From an uncultured Hungatella sp. (GTDB lineage Bacteria > Bacillota > Clostridia > Lachnospirales > Lachnospiraceae): a stretch of 25,295 nucleotides of DNA. Below are positions 13,482-20,655 of the stretch, one piece after another (position 1 is the first letter of the stretch; each line of letters starts with the position of its first letter). The position numbers and the translations under genes are program-made. The notes beneath the pieces were generated by a model, which was not told the DNA's origin, made no database searches, and was given only the letters and a program-made list of their open reading frames with translations. The DNA lies in the NCBI GenBank assembly GCA_910579515.1, contig CAJTUV010000021.1:35920-61214 (forward strand), in the 5' to 3' direction.

Positions 13482-15191
13482 ATGAGTACAACAAATTATT
13501 CAAACAGCAACAGAAATTCTTCTGTCAGGAGTCATACACATGAGCAGAGCCATTCAAGGCAGTCTGCATCAAGATACAGTTCCAGTCATTCGCAGGGGGC
13601 ACACAGAACTTCTACACACCATCGGAGGAGGAGGAGGAGACGAAGTCCCAATTACGGCGTCATAGCCGCGGCAGGCGTCGCCTTGATGATTGTGATAGCC
13701 GCTTCCGTTTATGGAATGAATCGGGGAAAGCGGGGAGAAGTAGGCGTCACCACTCAGGTGGAGGTTTCCACAGAGCCAGAGACTGAATTGGTGAAAGAGG
13801 TTATGGTAGATGGGATTACCATTACCGGCATGTCCAGGGAAGAGGCGAAACAGGAGATTTTAAAGAAATATACCTGGAAGATGACCGCCCGTTATCAGGA
13901 CGATGTTTATGAGGTGTCCAATTTGATGGCGGAAAAGCTGGATTCTTTATTGGAGGAGATTTACAGAGGAGAGCCAAAGGAAAATTATACATTGGATACC
14001 TCGGGATTAGAGGAGGCAGTACAGGCTCAGGTGGCTAACATGAAGGAGCGCTGGAACAAGGCGGCGAAAAACGGTGCGATTTCCAGCTATGATGCTGCAA
14101 GTGATTCCTTTGTTTTTGAGGGAGAGGCTACCGGAATCGCCATAGACGAAGAAAAACTGGCAAGAGATATTCAGGCAGCTTTGACCTCCAAGAAGTTTGA
14201 CGCCGTGATCTCAGTGGATGCAAGCGTGGTCCAGCCAGAGGTGCCTATAGCGACTGCCAAAGAAAAATATAAAACCATAGGAACGTATACCACTAATACC
14301 ACGTCCAACAGTAAAAGAAACACCAATATCCGTTTGGCCTCAGAGGCTCTTAATGGAACCATTGTTCAGCCTGGGCAGGAAATGTCCTTTAATGAGGTAG
14401 TAGGGCAGCGGACTGCAGCCAAGGGATATCAGGGAGCAGCCGCATACAGCGGAGGCGAGGTAGTGGAGGAAATCGGAGGAGGCGTATGCCAGGTTTCCAC
14501 GACTCTCTACAATGCAGTGGTAAGGGCAGGACTGAAGGTGTCCGTCCGGCGTTCCCACACATTTGCGCCAAGCTATGTGACCCCTGGTATGGACGCCACA
14601 GTAAGCTGGGGAGGACCAGAGTTTAAGTTTGTCAACACTTCCAATACCGCCATCGGTATCCGCGCCGCATACAGTAATCAGACTGTGACGGTTTCTATTT
14701 ATGGGATTCCGGTTTTAGAGGAAGGAGTGACCTATTCTCTGGAATCTAAAAAGATTGCAGATATTGATCTTCCGGCGCCTACGTATGAGGAAGACCAGAC
14801 GATTCCGCCAGGACAGGAGGTAGTGGTAAATAAGGGAAGTCAGGGAAGCCGGTGGGAGACCAGGCTGATCATTAAGAAAAACGGAGAGACGATCAGCAAT
14901 GAGGTAGATCACACGGTTACGTATAAGGGCCACACACCAGTGATTAAACGAAACTCTTCGGACGTGATGTTGGATGAAAACGGACAAGTCGTGGTTCCGA
15001 CAGAGGCCACAGATCCGGCGGCGACGCAGACTGCTGCAGAGAGCAGCGCACCGGAAAGTCCGACAGCGCCCAGCCAGCCGTTGGGGCCGGGAATGAATCC
15101 GACTCAGGGCGGTCCTGGAAGTCAGCCTGACAGTATAGGTCCGATGTCGCCCAGCCAGCCGGCCCTGGCAGATCCAAAGCCAGAGGGCTGA
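13482..15191 (+). CDS. Membrane-anchored VanW/G5-domain protein
   Basis: The 569-residue protein starts with about 55 Ser/His/Arg-rich residues ending in a run of arginines, then one membrane span at about 58-79 (YGVIAAAGVALMIVIAASVYG), giving a cytosolic tail and an extracytoplasmic body. Outside follow a YoaR-type peptidoglycan-binding-like region (VDGITITGMSREEAKQEI) and a VanW domain with EMSFNEVVGQRTAAKGY and GGGVCQVSTTLYNA. A G5-like module follows (PPGQEVVVNKGSQGSRWETR), then a Pro/Ser/Gln/Thr-rich tail. Such proteins are linked to the cell wall; their biochemistry is not settled, and no vancomycin resistance is implied. ATG 13482 is preferred over 13470 because GGGTGA precedes it. A ROK kinase follows 66 bases later. 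Confidence 0.88.
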   Translation: MSTTNYSNSNRNSSVRSHTHEQSHSRQSASRYSSSHSQGAHRTSTHHRRRRRRRSPNYGVIAAAGVALMIVIAASVYGMNRGKRGEVGVTTQVEVSTEPETELVKEVMVDGITITGMSREEAKQEILKKYTWKMTARYQDDVYEVSNLMAEKLDSLLEEIYRGEPKENYTLDTSGLEEAVQAQVANMKERWNKAAKNGAISSYDAASDSFVFEGEATGIAIDEEKLARDIQAALTSKKFDAVISVDASVVQPEVPIATAKEKYKTIGTYTTNTTSNSKRNTNIRLASEALNGTIVQPGQEMSFNEVVGQRTAAKGYQGAAAYSGGEVVEEIGGGVCQVSTTLYNAVVRAGLKVSVRRSHTFAPSYVTPGMDATVSWGGPEFKFVNTSNTAIGIRAAYSNQTVTVSIYGIPVLEEGVTYSLESKKIADIDLPAPTYEEDQTIPPGQEVVVNKGSQGSRWETRLIIKKNGETISNEVDHTVTYKGHTPVIKRNSSDVMLDENGQVVVPTEATDPAATQTAAESSAPESPTAPSQPLGPGMNPTQGGPGSQPDSIGPMSPSQPALADPKPEG

Positions 15192-15257
15192 TCGCTTTAA
15201 GCGGCGTAAACGCAGGTGTTTGATGGTTTAGAATGGAGAAGAGGGATGGGAAGAGAA

Positions 15258-16157
15258 ATGAACAAGAAGTATTTATGCATCGATGTAGGAGGTACTTCCA
15301 TAAAATATGGAATTATGGATACTGATTTAAACTTGTCGTCAAAGGGCAGCGTAGCCACCCCTTATGACGGTGTAGAAGCTTATTTGAACACGCTGGAGGG
15401 AATCTACAAACAATTTGACGGCCAGGTCTGCGGTATTGCCATGTCTGTTCCGGGGGGAATCGACAGCAAGAACGGAATCTGCATTTTTGGGGGAAGCCTG
15501 CTGTTTATAGACCATCTGCCCTTGGTTCAGGAGATGGAGAAACGCTGTCACGTTCCTGTGTCTATTATGAACGACGCCAAAAGCGCCGCCCTTGCAGAAG
15601 CCGCATGGGGTTCTCTAAAAGACTGCAAGGACGCAGTTGTCCTGGTATTTGGAACAGGGGTAGGCGGCGCCCTTATCAAAGACGGGAAAGTACATATGGG
15701 AAAACACTTTACAGCCGGAGAATTCAGTTGGATTATGATGAGCCCTGAATTTGACCAGACAGGCGGTGCATGGGGACTGAGAGGCGGGAACAAGAGACTG
15801 GTAAGCCTGGCTGCTTCCGCCAAAGGCTTGTCACGGGAAAACCTTACCAGCTACGAGGTATTTAACTGGGCTCAGGAAGGCGACGAGGCTGCTCTGTGGG
15901 CATTAGATGTATTCACAAAAGACATCGCCTTTATGATCTTAAACCTTCAGTCCATCTATGACCCGGAACGGTTTGCCATAGGCGGCGGAATCAGCAGACA
16001 GCCTTTGTTTTTGACTTACATCCAGAAAAATTTAAACTTTTACCATTCTCAGTGCCTCTTCCCAATGCCAAAACCGGAAGTCGTTGAATGCAAGTACCAT
16101 AATGATGCCAACCTAATCGGAGCTTTGGGATACTTTTTGAATCGGGAGCTGATTTAA
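15258..16157 (+). CDS. ROK-family sugar kinase-like protein
   Basis: The 299-residue protein has the ROK/hexokinase fold. The phosphate-1 loop DVGGTSIKYG is at the N terminus, the catalytic aspartate is D106 in MNDAKSAALAEAAWG, and the phosphate-2 loop FGTGVGGALI is at 131-140. The AGEF segment (E155) corresponds to the sugar-contacting Gly-Glu. The usual ROK zinc motif CxCGxxGCxE is absent; the segment instead reads TGGAWGLRGGNKRLVS, as in some Firmicute glucoside kinases. Reaction: ATP-dependent phosphorylation of a hexose or aminosugar, which cannot be specified. ATG 15258 starts at the conserved core; ATG 15246 has a better GGAG site and adds four residues, and a GTG at 15216 is less likely. 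It is probably cotranscribed with the VanW gene. Confidence 0.87.
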   Translation: MNKKYLCIDVGGTSIKYGIMDTDLNLSSKGSVATPYDGVEAYLNTLEGIYKQFDGQVCGIAMSVPGGIDSKNGICIFGGSLLFIDHLPLVQEMEKRCHVPVSIMNDAKSAALAEAAWGSLKDCKDAVVLVFGTGVGGALIKDGKVHMGKHFTAGEFSWIMMSPEFDQTGGAWGLRGGNKRLVSLAASAKGLSRENLTSYEVFNWAQEGDEAALWALDVFTKDIAFMILNLQSIYDPERFAIGGGISRQPLFLTYIQKNLNFYHSQCLFPMPKPEVVECKYHNDANLIGALGYFLNRELI

Positions 16158-16176
16158 GGGGAGCGGGCGGGAACGG

Positions 16177-16356
16177 CTGGCATTAGGGAAGATTGAGACA
16201 ATATTTTTCACCCAAAGCCAGCTGCGCCAGACATTTCGAAGAGCCCAATAAAACAGAAAACACTCGGGATGAGGCCCTCGTGCTTTCTATGGTCTCATCT
16301 CCATGGCGCAAATGTCTTTGGGTGAAAAATATTGTCTCAATCTTCAAAAACGCCAG
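16177..16356. repeat. MITE-like element with perfect 30-bp inverted repeats
   Basis: The arms at 16188-16217 and 16316-16345 are exact reverse complements (30 bases, starting GAAGATTGAGACAATATTTT). They are separated by 98 bases. Outside each arm, six unrelated bases separate it from CTGGC (16177-16181) and its complement GCCAG (16352-16356), so the symmetry extends to about 180 bases. No transposase is encoded. Short open frames cross it on both strands, but none has a ribosome binding site. It sits in the 441-base gap between the ROK kinase and the oxidoreductase promoter; the rest of that gap, up to about 16494, shows nothing recognisable. Could be a miniature inverted-repeat element or a long mRNA hairpin. 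Confidence 0.75.
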
Positions 16357-16494
16357 AGATTCCCAGACCACTGATAGGAGAGATGAGAGGGCCTGAAGAC
16401 CTTCCTCTGCCACTCCCAAGCGGACCTTAACGAATATTGCTGCACTCCCCTCACATTGTTTTGAAAATAATACGCAGTTTTACCGATTTGTTCT

Positions 16495-16522
16495 TTGCAA
16501 AACCAGGATTTATTGTTATAAT
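16495..16522 (+). promoter_or_regulatory. Sigma-A promoter of pyruvate:ferredoxin oxidoreductase
   Basis: A perfect TATAAT (16517-16522) lies 16 bases after TTGCAA (16495-16500), or 17 after TTTGCA. Transcription should start near 16529, giving a leader of about 70 bases. Confidence 0.75.
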
Positions 16523-16535
16523 AATAGACAAGTCG

Positions 16536-16559
16536 GTGCGTATCCTATCTGATGCGCAT
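16536..16559 (+). promoter_or_regulatory. 5' leader hairpin of the oxidoreductase mRNA
   Basis: GTGCGTATC (16536-16544) and GATGCGCAT (16551-16559) form a fully paired nine-base stem with two G-U pairs and a six-base loop. It lies within about ten bases of the predicted 5' end. Such 5' hairpins can stabilise abundant mRNAs; no known riboswitch is recognised. Confidence 0.45.
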
Positions 16560-16598
16560 TTCACTATGTAATAAACACATTTGTAGGAGGAAAATCAA

Positions 16599-19500
16599 AT
16601 GGCAAGAAAAATGAAAACCATGGATGGTAATCAGGCTGCTGCTCATGCTTCATATGCATTTACCGAAGTAGCTGCTATGTACCCCATCACCCCATCCTCT
16701 GTTATGCCAGAGCATACAGACGAGTGGGCAACGGAAGGAAGGAAGAACATCTTCGGACGTACGGTTCAGATTACGGAGATGCAGTCTGAGGCAGGTGCAG
16801 CAGGTGCAGTTCATGGTGCTCTGACAGCAGGCGCTCTTACGACTACCTATACAGCTTCCCAGGGTTTGTTACTCATGATTCCAAACTTGTACAAGATTGC
16901 TGGCGAGCAGCTTCCAGGTGTTATCAATGTATCTGCCCGTGCTTTGGCAAGCCATGCATTATCTATTTTCGGCGACCATTCCGACGTGTATGCATGCCGT
17001 CAGACTGGCTGCGCTATGCTGTGCGAGTCCAGCGTACAAGAGGTTATGGATTTAACAGCAGTGGCTCATCTGTCCGCGATCAAGGGCAAGGTTCCGTTTA
17101 TCAATTTCTTTGATGGTTTCCGTACCTCCCACGAGATTCAGAAGATTGAGGCTTGGGATTATGACGATTTGGCTGAGATGGCAGATTGGGATGCGATCGC
17201 TGCTTTCCGTGAGCATGCATTGAATCCAAATCATCCATGTCAGAGAGGATCTGCTCAGAACCCAGACATCTTCTTCCAGGCAAGAGAAGCCTGCAACCCA
17301 TATTATGATGCTCTGCCAGCAGTTGTGCAGGACTATATGGATAAGGTTAACGCAAAGATTGGTACAGATTATAAGCTGTTTAACTACTATGGCGCGGCAG
17401 ATGCAGAGCACGTGATCGTGGCTATGGGTTCTGTAAATGACACTATTGAAGAGACCATTGACTATATGGTAAAGACAAGCGGCGCTAAGGTTGGCGTTGT
17501 GAAGGTTCGTCTGTATCGTCCATTCTGTGCACAGGCTTTGATCGATGCAATTCCTGACACTGTAAAGAAGATCTCTGTTCTTGACAGAACCAAAGAGCCA
17601 GGTTCCTTAGGCGAGCCTCTGTATTTGGATGTAGTTGCAGCTTTAAAGGGCAGCAAGTTTGACGGTGTTGAGATTTTATCCGGCCGTTATGGTTTAGGTT
17701 CCAAGGACACCACACCGGCTCAGATCGTTGCTGTATACGGCAATAGTGAGAAGAAGAGATTCACCATCGGTATTGAAGACGACGTGACCAACCTGTCTCT
17801 TACTTTAGGCGCTCCGCTGGTAACTACTCCGGAGGGAACCACCAACTGTAAGTTCTGGGGTCTGGGCGCAGACGGTACAGTAGGCGCTAACAAGAACTCC
17901 ATCAAGATTATCGGCGACAACACAGATATGTATGCGCAGGCATACTTTGATTACGACTCCAAGAAATCTGGCGGCGTGACTATGTCCCATCTGCGTTTTG
18001 GCCACAAGAAGATTAAATCCACCTACCTGATCCGCAAGGCTGATTTTGTGGCCTGCCACAATCCTGCATACGTGAGAAAGTACAACATGGTTCAGGAGCT
18101 GGTTGACGGCGGTACCTTCCTGTTGAACTGCCCATGGAGCGCAGAGGAGTTAGAGACTCATCTTCCAGGACAGATGAAGAAATTCATTGCTGACCACAAC
18201 ATCAATCTGTACACCATTGACGGTGTGAAGATCGGTATTGAGACCGGCATGGGCCCGACACGTATCAACACCATTTTACAGTCTGCTTTCTTTAAGCTGA
18301 CCGGCATTATCCCAGAGGAGAAGGCCATTGAGCTGATGAAGGATGCAGCACAGAAGACCTACGGCCGCAAGGGCGAGGATGTGGTAAAGAAGAACTGGGC
18401 GGCTATCGATGCAGGCGCACAGGGCGCTGTAAAGGTAGAGGTTCCAGAAAGCTGGAAGAACTGTGAAGACGAAGGCCTTGACTACAAGGTAGTTACAGAA
18501 GGCAGAAAAGATGTTATTGACTTTGTAAACAACGTGCAGACAAAAGTAAGCGCTCAGGAAGGAAATACTCTGCCTGTATCCGCTTTCAAGGATTATGTAG
18601 ACGGCTCTACACCATCTGGTTCTGCAGCTTATGAAAAACGTGGTATTGCAGTAGATGTTCCGGTTTGGAATCCAGACAACTGTATCCAGTGTAACTTCTG
18701 TTCCTATGTATGTCCACACGCTGTTATCCGTCCGGTTGCCATGACCAAAGAGGAGGCTGCAAAGGCTCCAGAAGGAATGAAGACTCTGGCTCTTACCGGT
18801 ATGCCTCAGTACAAGTTCGCTATCTCCATCTCTGCTCTTGACTGTACTGGATGCGGTTCTTGTGCAAATGTATGTCCTGGAAAGAAGGGCGAGAAGGCTC
18901 TTACCATGGATAAGCTGGCTAATCATCTGGATCAGCAGGAAGTATTTGACTTTGGACGCACGGTAGAAGTGAAGAACGACGTGGTTGAGAAGTTTAAAGA
19001 AGCTACGGTAAAGGGCAGCCAGTTCAAACAGCCGCTCCTTGAGTTCTCCGGCGCATGCGCAGGCTGTGGCGAGACTCCATATGCAAAATTGATTACCCAG
19101 TTGTTCGGCGACAGAATGTATATTGCCAATGCGACAGGATGTTCTTCTATCTGGGGCAACTCCTCACCATCTACTCCTTACACTGTAAACGTGAAGGGAC
19201 AGGGTCCTGCATGGGATAACTCTCTGTTTGAGGACAACGCAGAGTTTGGTTTCGGTATGCTTCTGGCTCAGAATGCAATCCGCGACGAGTTAAAAGAGAA
19301 GGTTGAGAAGGTTGCTGCTGATGACAGAGCAAGCGACGAAGTGAAAGCTGCCTGCAAAGAGTGGTTGGATACCTTTGGCATCGGCGCTGTAAACGGAGCT
19401 GCTACTGACAAGCTGGTTGCTGCTCTGGAAGGCATTGACTGCCCAACCTGCAAATATATTGTAGCAAACAAGGCGTTCTTGGCTAAGAAGTCTCAGTGGA

Positions 19501-20138
19501 TCTTTGGCGGCGACGGATGGGCTTATGATATCGGCTTCGGCGGTGTAGACCATGTACTGGCAAGCGGCAAGGATATCAATATCATGGTATTTGATACAGA
19601 AGTTTACTCCAACACTGGCGGACAGTCCTCCAAGGCTACTAAGACCGGTGCAGTGGCTCAGTTCGCAGCAGGCGGCAAAGAGACCAAAAAGAAAGACCTG
19701 GCAAGCATCGCCATGTCCTATGGTTATGTATATGTGGCTCAGATCTCCATGGGCGCTGATATGGCTCAGACCGTAAAGGCTATTGCAGAGGCAGAGGCTT
19801 ATCCGGGACCATCCCTGATTCTGGCTTATGCTCCATGTATCAACCATGGTATCAAGAAGGGTATGAGCAAGGCTCAGACTGAGGAGAAGCTGGCTGTTGA
19901 GACAGGTTACTGGAATAACTTCCGCTTCAATCCGGCTGCTGAGAATAAGTTCACTTTGGACAGCAAGGCTCCAAAGATGGAAGGATATCAGGACTTCTTA
20001 AAGGGCGAGGTTCGTTACGCTTCCCTGGCTATGAAGAATCCTGAGAGAGCAGCAAAATTGTTTGCGAAGAATGAGCAGGAGGCTAAGGAGAGATATGAGT
20101 ATCTGTCCAAGCTGGTAGCTCTGTATGGAAATGAATAA
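16599..20138 (+). CDS. nifJ: Pyruvate:ferredoxin (flavodoxin) oxidoreductase
   Basis: This single-chain homodimer-type enzyme of 1179 residues converts pyruvate and CoA to acetyl-CoA and CO2 while reducing ferredoxin or flavodoxin, the central catabolic step in anaerobes. Domains in order: the pyrimidine-binding domain (MDGNQAAAHASYAFTEVAAM), the CoA and transketolase C-terminal-like domains, then two 4Fe-4S ferredoxin motifs, C695-x2-C-x2-C-x3-CP and C749-x2-C-x2-C-x3-CP. The C-terminal TPP domain follows, with CAGCGETPYAK, GGDGWAYDIGFGG and YSNTGGQ. All cluster and cofactor residues are present and the length is standard. An AGGAGG site precedes the ATG, and the promoter is near consensus, fitting high expression. 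It is monocistronic, with a terminator after the stop. Confidence 0.97.
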   Translation: MARKMKTMDGNQAAAHASYAFTEVAAMYPITPSSVMPEHTDEWATEGRKNIFGRTVQITEMQSEAGAAGAVHGALTAGALTTTYTASQGLLLMIPNLYKIAGEQLPGVINVSARALASHALSIFGDHSDVYACRQTGCAMLCESSVQEVMDLTAVAHLSAIKGKVPFINFFDGFRTSHEIQKIEAWDYDDLAEMADWDAIAAFREHALNPNHPCQRGSAQNPDIFFQAREACNPYYDALPAVVQDYMDKVNAKIGTDYKLFNYYGAADAEHVIVAMGSVNDTIEETIDYMVKTSGAKVGVVKVRLYRPFCAQALIDAIPDTVKKISVLDRTKEPGSLGEPLYLDVVAALKGSKFDGVEILSGRYGLGSKDTTPAQIVAVYGNSEKKRFTIGIEDDVTNLSLTLGAPLVTTPEGTTNCKFWGLGADGTVGANKNSIKIIGDNTDMYAQAYFDYDSKKSGGVTMSHLRFGHKKIKSTYLIRKADFVACHNPAYVRKYNMVQELVDGGTFLLNCPWSAEELETHLPGQMKKFIADHNINLYTIDGVKIGIETGMGPTRINTILQSAFFKLTGIIPEEKAIELMKDAAQKTYGRKGEDVVKKNWAAIDAGAQGAVKVEVPESWKNCEDEGLDYKVVTEGRKDVIDFVNNVQTKVSAQEGNTLPVSAFKDYVDGSTPSGSAAYEKRGIAVDVPVWNPDNCIQCNFCSYVCPHAVIRPVAMTKEEAAKAPEGMKTLALTGMPQYKFAISISALDCTGCGSCANVCPGKKGEKALTMDKLANHLDQQEVFDFGRTVEVKNDVVEKFKEATVKGSQFKQPLLEFSGACAGCGETPYAKLITQLFGDRMYIANATGCSSIWGNSSPSTPYTVNVKGQGPAWDNSLFEDNAEFGFGMLLAQNAIRDELKEKVEKVAADDRASDEVKAACKEWLDTFGIGAVNGAATDKLVAALEGIDCPTCKYIVANKAFLAKKSQWIFGGDGWAYDIGFGGVDHVLASGKDINIMVFDTEVYSNTGGQSSKATKTGAVAQFAAGGKETKKKDLASIAMSYGYVYVAQISMGADMAQTVKAIAEAEAYPGPSLILAYAPCINHGIKKGMSKAQTEEKLAVETGYWNNFRFNPAAENKFTLDSKAPKMEGYQDFLKGEVRYASLAMKNPERAAKLFAKNEQEAKERYEYLSKLVALYGNE

Positions 20139-20151
20139 GATGAATTAAATG

Positions 20152-20205
20152 AGGCGGCTGCTTTTTATGCGCGTTTTCGCATGAGAGGCAGCCGCCTTTT
20201 TCTTT
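20152..20205 (+). terminator. Terminator of pyruvate:ferredoxin oxidoreductase
   Basis: AGGCGGCTGC pairs with GGCAGCCGCCT around an inner hairpin, ATGCG-CGTTTT-CGCAT, followed by TTTTTCTTTG. It begins 14 bases after the stop codon. Between it and the XRE stop at 20244 nothing else is evident. Confidence 0.92.
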
Positions 20206-20243
20206 GTTTAAAGTGAATGCAGCCTTTGGGCTATCAATCGCTC

Positions 20244-20501
20244 TTATGATTCCTCTATATCATCTAGTTCAAGAAGATAATCAACGCTAACCTGAAGAAT
20301 TTGAGACAAAGCTCTCAACTCATAATCTGCCACAAATCTTGTCCCAATCTCAATTCTGGATATACAATCCCGTTCAATGGTAACACCAGAGAGCTGTAGC
20401 TGTGCAGCTAACTGTACCTGAGTTAAATGTCTTTTCCGTCTAGCTTTTTTCATCCGTTGGCCGCATATATTTTTCTTTCCGCCATAGTCGTAAATCTTCA
20501 T
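20244..20501 (-). CDS. XRE-family HTH repressor next to the type VII locus
   Basis: The 85-residue protein is a single helix-turn-helix domain. Residues about 14-76 match the Cro/C1 fold: RMKKARRKRHLTQVQLAAQL (helices 1-2), the recognition region DCISRIEIGTR, and a closing YELRALSQILQVSVDYLL. The N terminus (KIYDYGGKKNICG) is a short extension. There is no sensor or dimerisation domain, so any signal would act through partner proteins or concentration. The start ATG is preceded by GAGGT. It is transcribed divergently from essC, and the shared intergenic region carries two exact 18-base repeats flanking the essC promoter. Autoregulation and control of essC are inferred. The closest alternative is an unrelated orphan repressor. 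Confidence 0.88.
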   Translation of the reverse strand: MKIYDYGGKKNICGQRMKKARRKRHLTQVQLAAQLQLSGVTIERDCISRIEIGTRFVADYELRALSQILQVSVDYLLELDDIEES

Positions 20502-20517
20502 TTAATACCTCATAAAT

Positions 20518-20535
20518 GTGTTAAAGATAAGAATT
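20518..20535 (+). repeat. Operator-like direct repeat, copy 1
   Basis: GTGTTAAAGATAAGAATT is identical to the copy at 20570-20587. It ends four bases before the -35 box of the essC promoter and lies 16 bases upstream of the divergent XRE start codon, so a bound protein could affect both genes. Confidence 0.85.
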
Positions 20536-20539
20536 TTTC

Positions 20540-20568
20540 TTGACATTAACACTTTGCTAGATTATTAT
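20540..20568 (+). promoter_or_regulatory. Strong sigma-A promoter of essC
   Basis: TTGACA (20540-20545) lies 17 bases before TATTAT (20563-20568). The spacer starts with TTAACAC (20546-20552), an inverted copy of the first seven bases of the flanking repeats. Transcription should begin near 20575, inside repeat copy 2. A promoter this close to consensus would need a repressor to be silent. Confidence 0.8.
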
Positions 20569-20569
20569 G

Positions 20570-20587
20570 GTGTTAAAGATAAGAATT
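20570..20587 (+). repeat. Operator-like direct repeat, copy 2
   Basis: This is the second exact copy of the 18-base repeat, starting 52 bases after the first (about five helical turns) and one base after the -10 box. It covers the expected transcription start, the classic position for a repressor site. Confidence 0.85.
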
Positions 20588-20655
20588 ATGCCGAATTTAG
20601 AATTATTTTAGAAAAAAGTAATTAGACTGTAAGAAACTGAGGCAGGGGGCTTGAG

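Noticed and set aside
13482..15191. Vancomycin resistance gene
   Set aside because: The VanW domain is widespread in Clostridia without resistance, and no vanHAX-type genes are present.
16183..16419. Open frames on both strands across the inverted-repeat element
   Set aside because: Both lack ribosome sites, and their openness follows from the repeat arms; no protein family is visible.
18276..18926. 216-residue minus-strand frame inside the oxidoreductase gene
   Set aside because: Low-stop antisense shadow of a strongly expressed gene with biased codons; no start signals.
19290..19847. 185-residue minus-strand frame inside the oxidoreductase gene
   Set aside because: Antisense shadow over the conserved TPP domain, no ribosome site.
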